This document shows, piece by piece, positions 42,351-53,560 of a stretch of DNA of 64,000 nucleotides. The notes beneath the pieces are model-generated. The model was not told where the DNA came from. It worked only from the letters and a program-made list of their open reading frames with translations, and did not search any database. The position numbers and the translations under genes are program-made. Each line of letters starts with the position of its first letter. The stretch's first letter is position 1. Origin of the DNA: Archilochus colubris. Its lineage: Eukaryota; Chordata; Aves; Apodiformes; Trochilidae. The stretch covers positions 170,296,451-170,360,450 of the forward strand of contig CM041083.1 in NCBI GenBank assembly GCA_023079485.1, read 5' to 3'.

Positions 42351-45099
42351 ATCACGTAGTTGCTGCTATGGAAACCAAATCCTCCCATCACAGGGAGGAG
42401 ATGTGCCAAAATCTTGGGCAACCTGGCTGCTGCTCACATCAGAAGGCAGAACCCACCCCCCCCAGCCCCCCACCCCCATGCTCCCCACCTCTTCACCCTC
42501 TCCTAAGACCATAATGGTTTTGGGGCCTCCCATACAGAAATGAAGGGTTACGAAGCTACAGCAGTGTCCAAACAACCTTCCTGAAAATATATTGAGGTCT
42601 TTCCATGAGCAAAGCCTGAGGCTTTCTAGTTATTAGTTACCATTAAAGAAATAGGCAGATTTTTCCCCTTCTCCCTGAACAAGATTGCGGGGAAAAAAGG
42701 GGTTTAGAGGGATCACCTGTGTTTCATGTCTCCCTCAAGGGCTTTTTCCACTGTTGAGGTTGAATGAGAGAGGCTGGATGGAGAATTCATTTTGGAGTGG
42801 GGCTCCTGGGTGCAAATAATCCAGCAGAGGAAGACAAGCTTCCTGCCCATGTTATTTCTGCTGCATCTGAGTCTGGGGAAATGAGAGCAGGGTTTTGCTG
42901 GTGGAGACAAGGGGGAGCGAGGACTGAGGAAGGGGAAGGAACAGAGAAAGGGTGATAAGGGATGAGCAGGCCTCTAATTAACTTCTCTTGGTCTTTGCCT
43001 GTACCAAGCTGTAGGGTATAAAAAGCATTTGCTCTCCAACCCCTGGATATAGAAATATCTTGCTTTTTTTTTTTTTTAAACAGCAACTGTGTTCATTACA
43101 GTGTCTGTGCCCATGGCAGTTTTGTATTCATCGGTTTTCTTATAGCAGAGCCAGAGGCATCTTGCTACTGCAAGTCAGCTACTGCAGAAAGGAAAATGCT
43201 GGTAGCCATGTATTTACTACACCATCTATATACAAACCCTGTGTTTCAGAGAAACCACTTAAACAGGCTAATCTGCAAGTGTAGGTAAAGTAGAACTCAT
43301 GGCACACAGTGATCATGGCTGAGCTTGAGACCCCTGCTCAGAGGGAGTCCTGGTACCTGCTGGGATGAGGAGAGGAATAGCTGTTGAATTTCTCAGGAGG
43401 TAACAGGACATTCTCTATATAAGGAATCAAAAAGCCAGGTATTGTGCCAGTGGCATGGGATGTTACTGGAAACTGGGAAAACACATCAGGGAAGTATGTC
43501 TACCCTATTATTTTATCATTCCCTTTGTATCCCTAATTGTCTGTTGTTGGAAAGCCTAGGTATGACAGATTTGCTGTAGATGTGTACAGCTATTTTGCTA
43601 GTCTGACAGTCTTCTCTGCAAGAAGTAGTCCCTCTAAAACAAATAGCACTCTCTGAGGTTATATTATTGTGAGCTACTGGCAGGTATTTGCAGTATTTTG
43701 ACTTCACTGAGGTTTACAGGGCTTCTGCATTGGTCTAGCTCTTTGGACACAACCCATTTCTGTCAAGATAACCCATTTAGGTTGTCAGGAATGCCAGTAT
43801 CAGCCCTGCTTGCTGCTACTGAAAGATTCTGGGGGCACACTGTCAGCCCCTGTGATACGTGTTTATAAAGGCTGCAGCACATTTTAACTATGGCTAAAAG
43901 AAAGGAAAAGCATCTGAAAGCAGAAAGAGAGACCTGGCTGAGTCCCAAGAGAGGGGCTGGAACTGGGAGGAATTTCTCTGCTCTAATGATCAGCATCTTT
44001 TTCGAAGAAGGGAGAAAGAAGAATGTGAATTATTTGTTGTCTGCCTCCCTTGGTGACAAGAGATTCACCCTCTGTTTTCAGCCCATTTTGGTTACAGTAA
44101 AACTCCTGCATGCTTCACTTCAATGATTTTCAGTGAAAGGAGAAGAGGGGGTGGGCTCTCTGGAGCAGCTAATTCAGCAGTTCTACAGTACCCACTCTTA
44201 GATTCTTGGGGTTTTATTTTGTATTAAAAAAAAAAAAAAAGGAAAAGAAAAGAAAAAAAAAAAAAAAGAAGCTGTTGTTTACTCCAGGTTTGCTGAATGG
44301 CCCCTGTTCCCATGATACCTAGAGGAGGCTGACGATTATTCTCCCTGGGTTCTCCCTGGAGCTATTTTCTTTGCTGGCAGGGAGGAAATTGTTCATGTTT
44401 CATTTGCGCTACCGTTGTTCCAGCTGCCGGAGCAGGAATGTTTGTCCCCCAGCCTGCATCGGTGGCAGCAGCTCCCCTTCAGACCTGCCATCTGTCAGCA
44501 TTATTCCCATTATCATCTCTGCAAACTGCAGTGCCTGCATGGATGCCCCTCTGCACCAGGCACTGCTCCAGCAATCCAGGAATGGCAGAGGAGACACAGT
44601 GGGGACAGGTAAGGGACACAAGAGGCTGAAGAGAGGGACTTGGCTGCCCCAGTCTTCTAGGGAAGCTGGGAACAGGGCCTTGCACTGCATTCTCCTCTCT
44701 CTGGCCCCTCTTGGTCTCTTACTGAAATGCCTCCTTAAATATCCACTGTATATACATACCAGCTGCAGCACGGCATAAGGGCCTGCTAGTCTCCTGTTTA
44801 CAAAGCAAAGCAGCTTATTATAAACATCCTAATTCTGAATCCCTGTGTCATCTGGCAAGAGAAAACACACAGAGGAGTTTTCATTTTATATCACCCAGTT
44901 CGTAGCCAGCTGGGATACCCTGCAATGCTGTCCTCACTGCTCCAGAAGGGTATTTTCCAGTTGGTTCCCGTGGTCCCACAGAGTTAAGGAAGGTTGCAAA
45001 TTGCTGCAGATTTCAGCTGAAGCCCTACCATAAGGAAGAGGAACCACTCCATCCCTGAGCCATCCCATGGCACCTTGCTGGGCTGGGCTCAGATACGTT
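42351..45099. other. Intergenic, C-rich then A-rich patches
   Basis: A C-run patch lies at about 42455-42480 and an A-rich tract at 44224-44270; no exon recognised. Confidence 0.45.
44224..44270 (+). repeat. A-rich tract (A15, GGAAAAG units, A15)
   Basis: Two A runs separated by AAAAG units. Confidence 0.93.
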
Positions 45100-45379
45100 C
45101 TTTCAGCCCGGCCACGCTGAAACCCCCATCTGGAGCTAAACGCCATCATTTCACCTCCCAGCAATTCGCCTTTCCCTTTGTCCAGAGCCGAGGAGGCTGC
45201 CAGGACCAGCTTCATCCCTCCCCCCCCTCCTTTTCCTCCGTGTCCCCCCCCTTTCCTGTCCCCCGCAGCCTGCAGTGCCTACGCTGCACCACGGAGCGGC
45301 ACCGTCCGCCCAGCCACGCCGGGCCGGGCCGGGGACGCACCGGGATCCGCGCCCAAGGACGGGACCGGGCAGTCAGGGA
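45100..45379. promoter_or_regulatory. CpG cluster, possible orphan promoter
   Basis: The densest CpG in the downstream half (CCACGCCGGGCCGGGCCGGG with neighbours at 45276-45372). It ends at the CR1 insertion at 45380. No coding exon was recognised next to it. Confidence 0.4.
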
Positions 45380-45738
45380 GTCACAGGACATTTTGGGTGG
45401 GAAGAGATTTTAAAGATCACCTGATTCCAACCCCCCTGCATGAGCAGGGACATCTCCCACCAGATCAGGTTGCTCAAAGCCCCATCCAACCTGGCCTTGA
45501 ACGCTTCCAGGGAAGGGACAGCCACAACTTCCCTGGGAAACCTGTGCCAGTGTCTCACCACCCTCACGCAAAAGGATTTCTTCTAATGTCTAATCTAAAT
45601 CTACCTTCTTCCAGTTTAAAACCATTCCCTCTCATCCTCTCTCCACATGGCCTTGAGAAAAGTCCCTCCCCAGCTTTCCTTAAGGACCCTTTGGGTACTG
45701 GAAGGCTGCTGTAAGGTCACACTGACCTTAATCCTTCA
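45380..45738 (-). mobile_element. CR1 3' fragment abutting a CpG cluster
   Basis: Minus-strand CR1: TTTTGGGTGGGAAGAG, CATCCAACCTGGCCTTGAAC, ACCTGTGCCAGTGTCTCACC, ending near GGCTGCTGTAAGGTCAC. The terminal octamers at the left end are eroded. Confidence 0.9.
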
Positions 45739-48700
45739 ACTGCCAAGGAATTTTTCAACAGTTACAATGTTCTGACTTAATAGGAATTGGTTTTATTTTA
45801 ATTTTTTTTCTCTTGCATTTGATTTTTAAATGACATTTGTGCCTCCAGATGTTCAACTGATTTATTATTAATATATTCTCAGAAACTTTGTTTTATCTTT
45901 TTTTTTTTTTTTTTTTGCATTGAAACTTACTAGCAAAAGTTTCCATCTTTATAATAATTCAGCATTTGTTGTTTGCCATGCTCTGAACAATATTCCTAGC
46001 AAATGGCTTTTATAGAGGTTGATATCTAAGTAGCCTCTGCTTTCACTTTCTGAAAATTATGACCGTTTTTGTTTGTTTGTTTGTTTTTTTTACCTGGAAA
46101 TCTGGGTATTGGATAATTAGCTGTTATGCTTTTTGGTTAATTTAATAAGTCTTACAAAGGGCATAAAAATAAACTGGTAAAAAGGAAAATATTTCAAATC
46201 CTGTCAAACAGAAATGGGATCTGCACTTTCCATTTGTTCACTTCCTTGATTTTTTTTATCTGTGCATCACCCCAATAGTCCTCCTACTCCTGATCTGAGC
46301 TGTGGCTGGAGTGGGGCAACTTGGGGCTACGTCAGGAAGACTCCCCCATGCCCCGGCTCCTACATCATGCAGACTTGGGTCCCACCTGCAGGATGCCACA
46401 TCTCCTTTCCAGAAGAGGCTGAGGTGACAGGAATGACTTCAGGCACCCACCTCCATCTCACCCTGGTCACAATATATGCATTCAGCTTCAGGGACTGGAA
46501 GTCTCCTGAGTTTACCAGTTTCTGTGTAGCCACTCTGTCTGCTTTGCCTGGCAGAGCTGCTTCCCTCCTCCACCTTTTCTCAGCCCAGAACTGCAGTTTC
46601 TGTCCTGAGTTCTGTATGTGTTTTGGAGAAGCCAGTCAGGCGTGACACTTTGCCAGTTTTGGAGAGCCAGCTTGCTCCAGCAGTCTAGCTCAGGGCTGCT
46701 GCATTTTTAAACAAAGGATTTTAAGTGCTTCAAGCAAGGAGGTTTGCCAGTTCTTTGGCGAAAAAAATGGGTTTAGTTTACATACATTTGAAGAAGATAT
46801 CTTTGTGGCTGACAGCCAGAGCTAGAAGAAGCCTGAGAAATGTGTATTTTTTTGCTGCCAGCTGACTTGATACACAGCACACTCACCACTCATCAAGGAG
46901 GAGGGACTCAAAGCCACAGCATCTGAGGAGACCCTCAAATCTGTTTTCCTAAAGTTATATAGGTTACCTAATTCCTACTGAAGTCAGTAGCTCTATGTAA
47001 TCCGTGAGGACCTTGCTTGAAGATCAGCAAGTAATGTTTTAATTGTTTTTTCTCTGTTTCAGCAAGTTGAAGGTGAACTGGGCCTGACTGACCCCAGCAG
47101 TCACAAGCTGGATGGATGCCCTATGGGCACATATGGGAGTCCACGGCTCCACATCCTTGCTGCATACTAATGTACATCATTTTCTCTGTCTTACATGTTC
47201 TAAGAGGAAAAAAAAATTAAAAAGAGAACAACAAATAGCCTGTGGCCTGCTTTCCCTCTCCTCTCCAGGCCATAATCAAATTCTCCCTGCTTCTACCTTT
47301 CCTCCCTCAAAGGTCCTTGCCCCAAGACTGGTGGCACAAACAAGGCTTTTCTGAAGAAAAACAGGCAGCAAAAACCCCTTCCTTTCACTGGCTTTGAATG
47401 CAGAAGGGCTGCTGGCTGACAGTTGTCCTGCCAAGCCTAAATGAGCTGTGTCAGCTCAGCTTTGGACTCTTTCCCTCTCGGTGCTGGGCATTTTCTTCCA
47501 CAGTCACTGCAGGGCATATGGAAAACAGGCAGATGCTGAGGGGAGTTGATGGCCAGACCTGCAAATTATCCCATCACCATTTTGCCAGGGCTGCAGAGCC
47601 AGATGGGCTGTTGTGGTCAAGGCCAAGGTCAAGCTTGAGGTGAGGGCTGGATTTGCACATGGAATGAGAAGCAGCTTCTCCCATCACAGCCCCCATGCCC
47701 CATGGAGTTCCCAGGAGCAAGCACCCCTCATCCTCCCCTTTCTGTGGCACTCCACTCTACCATCTGCACTCCTTGCTCTTCACTGTCAGAAAAGCCAAAT
47801 GAAGCCTTGCCTAAGTTTTGACCAGCCTTGAGTTTGACATCCCAAAGGGGGGAAACCCTCCTTGTGACACATCACACTGTCTCTGAAGCAGCACTGAGCC
47901 TATCAGCAGCCGTCTGCTGCCCTGGCTTGCTAGGCAGAGGGTCAAGGCAGGGAAAGAAAGGTCAAAAAGGGCAGATCAATGATGTATATCCAGCCCTGCA
48001 GCATGTCATGCAGGAAAACAGTTGCCTTTTTTCACATGGAGCCTAAGTAGCATGGAAGCAAGGACCAAAGCACTTGTTTGCCATGGTGCTGGTATGAACA
48101 CAAGTGGCTGCAGAAGCTTCAGTTGCACAAGGATCCTGTCCTCCTGTCCTCCTCACACTCCAGCTCTCCCTGGGGAAGGTGTGGACTCACGTCCCACACC
48201 CAAGCAGCTCCCTGATAGTGCCACATTTGTCTTTTCTGCCTTCACATCCTGCATCTCAAGGGCTTCTTCCCAACTGACAGCAAAGGGCAAGGGAATGGCC
48301 TATCTGTGTGTCCAGAACTACTTGGGAGAGGAAAAGCCCTTTGTGTGTACAACCCTTTTTTTAGGATTTCTTCCCATTTGTGTCACTGCCATGAATGGGG
48401 GGTCCATTTGAGGCTATATTAGCAGCTGTGCCAGCACTTCATAAAGAGGTGGATGTATTGTGAGGACCCTCCCAGGAATGAATGTACAAAATGAGGAGAG
48501 CAAATTGACAGCATATCTAAAAAAGCACATTGAAATGAACATCTGCTTTTTGGCAGGGGTTTACTGTAATTAAAGGAAAAATCACTACTCTCTCATTTCT
48601 GCACAGTCACTGTTTCTTCCACATCTCACAACCGAGAAGGCAATTTGAGAACAGAGGAAGAGATCACTTCTAATATTGTGCCTGAAACCCAGCAGTAATA

Positions 48701-48867
48701 GTATAAATGGATTTTCTGTCTCCTTAAATTTTCAGGTTAGGAGTTGCTATCTTCTCAAAACTCCAATGCAAGTCATTGGACTCATCTGGAAATGCACAAT
48801 CATGGGATAATTTAGGCTGAAAGTGATCTCACCAGGTCATCTAGTCCTACTTGCTGCTCGCAGCAGC
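45739..48867. other. Intergenic, nothing recognised
   Basis: AT-rich at first, then higher in G+C at 46.3-48.4 kb with several mid-length frames that look like chance. Confidence 0.45.
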
Positions 48868-50130
48868 ACCATAGAATCATAGAATTATTTAGGTTGGAAA
48901 AGACCTGGGATTTCTCAGGCCAACTTGCTGAGAATTGTATTCAGTCAAGTTTTGAGCATCTCCAACAGTGGAGATACCACAGCTTCTCTGGAACAACTAT
49001 GCCAATATTTTACCACCCTCAGAACGTTGTTTTTTTTTCCCTGACATACAGTCAAACTGTAACATGTTGCAGCATGTCTTTTTCCTGGTTTTGTGCAGCT
49101 CTAAGAAAGTCTTCTCTACACCTTCGCCTTAGACAGCTGCAGTTAACTACAGCAGCCAATTCCTCAGCAAATCTCAGCTTTTTCTCATATGCCATTTGTG
49201 CCAGTCCCCTGACCATCTTGGTTGCCCTCCTCTGGGCAAATCTCCTCTTCAAACTCACCAGATTCTGAACAGAGGGTAGTGAGTACCACCACTGACCTGC
49301 TCCGCTATGCTTTTGGTGACAGAGCCCAGTTCATGGCCATCTCTCTTTGCAGGATGGGCACACTGTTGGCTCATAGTCAACCTGCTCTCCAACAATCCCC
49401 ACAAATCCTTCTCTGCAAAGTTGACCCCCAGCCTGTACTGCCGCATGAAGTTACTCTGTCCCAGGTGCAACACTTTGCTTTTGCCTTTGTTGAAGTTTTT
49501 GCTTCTTATGAACTCATGTTCTCCTTCCAAACAGCAACCTTGCCCTCCAGCTTATCAGCTGCTCTCCCTAATCTGATATCATCCATGAATTTGATGAGAG
49601 TAAACTCAATCCTGTCATTCATGTCATTGATAAAGACACTAAACAGTGCTGTCTAACCCAGAGGGGAATCATTGTTCTGTCACCAGCTTCAAGCTGGATG
49701 ATGGATGGGTCTTCATGAGCCTTTGAACCCAAGGGTCCAGAAAAATTTTACCTGACCTTATTGTCCATTTGTACATCAGTATCTGACCAATTTATCTATA
49801 AGGATACTATGGGAGCCGGTGTCAAAAGTCTTCCTAAAGTCAACATCCTATTGCCTACTGACCCAATTGTCTCATACAGAAGAAACAGTTGACTAAGGTA
49901 GAATCTGCCCTTGGTAAGACCATGCCAGCTGTTCTAAATCACTCTCTTGTCTTTTGGGACTGAAAGATGAGATTTGCCAGCTTGTTGAATCCCTGGATAG
50001 TCCTTCCTGACTTTCTTCAAGAAGACATTTGGGATATTTTCTTTTTCCAACAATCAGGAACCTCCCCTGATTACCATGACCTCTCAAGGATAATAGGAAA
50101 TGGACTTGCAGTGAAATTGGCCACCACTCT
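48868..50130 (-). mobile_element. Long but degenerate CR1 copy
   Basis: Minus-strand CR1 from ATAGAATCATAGAATTATT to at least 50130. Decayed RT motifs remain: DTGSHSIL, INDMNDRIEFTLIKF and MDD in place of the usual FADD, with many stops. The upstream RT segment near 49900-50100 still resembles CR1. The left edge at about 48805-48867 may be another old CR1 3' end. Confidence 0.82.
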
Positions 50131-50426
50131 CTTCCCTATCTGATGTATCTTAGAAAGAAACCCAGAAAACAGATTAAATACCTTAGAACCATTGGGTGCA
50201 AATATATTCAACTTTTTGTCAGCTCCAGGCCTTTTGTCATGTCGTTCAGATGCCCTGTGGAAGTGTCCACAACCTTTATTATCCTCTCACTCTGAAGATC
50301 AAATAATTCTGATGCCAATATGCTGGTTTTGAGTTACCATGTGATGAAAACTGGAGACCAGGAGCAAATGGCTTTTAAGAGTGGAGAAATACCTGGCAAA
50401 ATAAATTAGTTGTGAGCTGCTGGCAA

Positions 50427-50428
<2 letters not shown>

Positions 50429-50463
<35 letters not shown>
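50429..50463 (+). repeat. (AC)n microsatellite, about 16 units
   Basis: An uninterrupted AC dinucleotide run directly visible in the sequence. Confidence 0.98.
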
Positions 50464-50464
<1 letters not shown>

Positions 50465-51969
50465 GATGACTTTAAGTGTTCAAAAGAATACCTCTTACTT
50501 TCCTCAGAGTGGAATCAAGATTGAACAGGTCTTAAATCCACACAGGACACGACTCAGCAACACCATATGGTCTTGGTTAAAATCCTTTTATATGATAACA
50601 AAAGTAAAACTTCCACACTGAAGGGAGACCTTGGAGCAGTCATTAGAGTGCTGCTGAGTGAGTGAGAAAACTGAATTTGATTTCCTGACCCACCATAGTG
50701 TGAGTCACTTTGTCAAGATAGATACCTTATCTGTGGACTTTAAGAGCTTTGAGGATTTGGACTTTCGTTTCTTCATCTGTAAAGTTATGATGTTGATAAT
50801 AACACCTCTGCCTTGTGAACTCATTTGATACTGTGCTACTGGTAATCCTATCAGTATCGTAATATAAATTAAATAGAAATTAAATTGCTTTACTGCAGAC
50901 TGCTTTATCCTGGTCTAAATTCAGGTCTCAGGATCAATAACTATTTTTTCTCATTTTTAATGTACAATTTCCTATCCTTTTATTGGGCTTTTTTTCCTTC
51001 CTTCAGTAAATACTGCCAGAAAGGGCACACATTAGAATCAGTCTCCTTATCTCTGAGGAAAACAGGACTTAACCTGCCACTCCCTAACTTTTTCCAATTT
51101 TAGGAAAACTGCTTTTACTGTATGAGGCTTTTTGTTACGTGTCAGCAAAATATTATATTCATTTAAATAGCAGCTCAATGTCCTGACTGTCTGTTGCTAT
51201 CAGGACCATGAGTCTTTGCTCTGAAAATTAATTTCTGAAATTATACTCATGGTACTGTTGGCCATGGTTGGCTATTAGCTGTGACCATTGCTTGGCTTTT
51301 GAAGAGGATGGAATCTATGCCAAGGAAGTAATTATTCCATGTAAAGAAGAACTCAACTGTTTAGAAGAACAATTCCTACTGCAAAACTGCATCTATTGTC
51401 TCTGTGCTGCTATAATCACCAATGCAAATGAAATGGCATGGGCTAGATGGAATAGAGGACCAGTGGTCAGGACATCTGGCTTCTCTCCCTGGGTCTGGTG
51501 CCTCTTTGGGCCTTGCATGGGCAATCAGTGTTAGTTTGTCTCCTTGGAGGGTGTTTTTTTAATTAGATGTGGATGATCTTCTTGATGCTGTGTGGAATCA
51601 CTGCTGAGGTACTTGATAAAAAATGATCTTTTTTGTCTTCTTGAAAAAAACAAGATCTCCAGTCTTTGCAAAACACAGATCTACCTTGAAGCATGATTTG
51701 TGACCCAAGTTTAAACACTGCTTGATTAGACAAGTGGGAGAGTTATTTCTGACATTAAAAGGGGGGTTAGAAGCCACTCCCAAACCTAAATCCTCTTCCA
51801 GCATAGGGGTCAGTGCTTCTGAGTAAAGCACACCAATATAAAAAGATATTATATAGTCTAATTTTTTACTCTCAGCCATTATTTCAGTGTAAACAGATTG
51901 CAGCACTTTGCATGGGGAGAGGCGTGAGCTTGAAGAGCTGGTGAGCCATCAGAGATGATAATTTGGAGT

Positions 51970-52400
51970 CTCTGGCTGTGGATAGAGACACACAGACAAA
52001 TCCCCACTGCAAACAGAGTACAGCCAGAGCTGCAAATATGACTGTCATTGCTCCGTGTTAATTTTCATTTCTAGTCAGTAAAATAATTCACTATGTCAAT
52101 AGTACATGGGAGGCACGGATGCTAATTTACATTCCTTTGTAAAGGCTTTCAGATGATTATACTTCCCTCAGAGCCAATCCTATGCTAATGAGAACTCTCT
52201 GATTCCAAAACACTGCCAGGATTAATGTTCGTGGACTCTGCACCGGGGTAAATGACCTGTGGCATAGCTTTAATTAAGGAAGACGGCCACATAATTAGAA
52301 TAACAACAGCTTACTATCAATTTCTGCAGCAAGTCTCAGCCCCCGGGTGATACGTCACTTGTGTGCACCGCCTGCATGTGGGTGGACGACTACATGAAAG
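51970..52400. promoter_or_regulatory. Candidate conserved-type enhancer with CRE-like site
   Basis: A non-repetitive stretch dense in TAATTA/ATTA and ATGCTAAT-type sites, followed by ATACGTCAC (reverse complement close to a CRE) near 52350. Function is a guess from motif density. Confidence 0.2.
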
Positions 52401-53244
52401 GCCCAGAAAAGAAAGCTTTGTCATTTCTAAATGGATATTACATAAACTGCACCCTTTGTAGAATCCCTGAAGCAGCAGCTGCAGCTTATTACTGCAAGAA
52501 GAGGAAGAGAAACCAGCATTGCACAACACAGACCTGAGGAGAGGTTCTTACCAAGGAGTCCCTGCTCTTTTGGCCTGACTTTTCGAGCAGATGTAGTAAA
52601 AGATTTGGTGATGTTTCAGCCTAGGAGGTGACACCTCAGTGGAGAGCAGAGTACATGCCAAAATATCTGGGTGCCTGGCCCTGCTCCCTTCCCACATATG
52701 GCACGTTTTGCAGTGACAGAACCTACTCTGGGTATTTTAGGCTGAGTTTTTACTTGCCAAGGGTAAAAATTCCTGCGTCAGCAGGGAGCTGGTTAGAAAA
52801 ATAAGTCACCATTACTTATTAGGCATTGTGTTTGCCACATAAAGCTTTGTATGAGGATGATTGGCTCTCAACAGCCTGGTTCTGAAGAAAATTGGATGTG
52901 GACCCATCTCTGGCAGTGACTCCTTTTGTATGTTTGCATGGCATCATAGTCAGATAAAGGCCTACTTTTCAAACATAGCCTGTGGACACAAATTCTTTCA
53001 CAATATAGATTCTTTACAACTGCCTTTTAGTACCACCCCAAGCCCCATATCTGAGCCTTCAGTAGCTTCTGCAGGCTTTTGCTGTCACCTAAGCTCTTCT
53101 GACATGTCATGACTGGAGTCTCCTTCCAATTCCTGTCCCAGTGACCCTGGACAACTCTAGTGTTCTTCTGACCCTCAAAAATCATCTCAGAATATGCCTA
53201 TTTCACTGCCTTGACAGCTTGCTCAGCTATCCCATAGTCATGAA

Positions 53245-53560
53245 GCAGAAGCAACCTTCGGGGGTCATCTAATCTTATCCCATGGCAGCATCCGCAGTGA
53301 TGGCAGATGTCTAATTTGCTCAGGGAAAACCTTATCTGAAGTCTTCCTAGAAAGGCTATTCCACTACTTCACTGTCCCTGCAATTAGAATGTTTTCAAGG
53401 AAATCTGCATTGCTGCAGATCAAGTCTTGTCTTATCTAACAGGAATAGTGGAAGAGAGATTATTTTCCTTGTTATTTGCAGCAGTCCTTCATGTTCTTGA
53501 AAATGGCTACCATGTCCCTTATCAGGTGTTTGGTCATACTCTTTGTTGTCCTTGTTATCT
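53245..53560 (-). mobile_element. Ancient CR1 remnant
   Basis: Minus-strand resemblance to the CR1 3' half: GTCATCTAATCTTATCC, ATTCCACTACTTCACTG, CAAGTCTTGTCTTATCT, TTGAAAATGGCTACCATGTC. It is strongly eroded with no terminal repeat. Confidence 0.55.
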
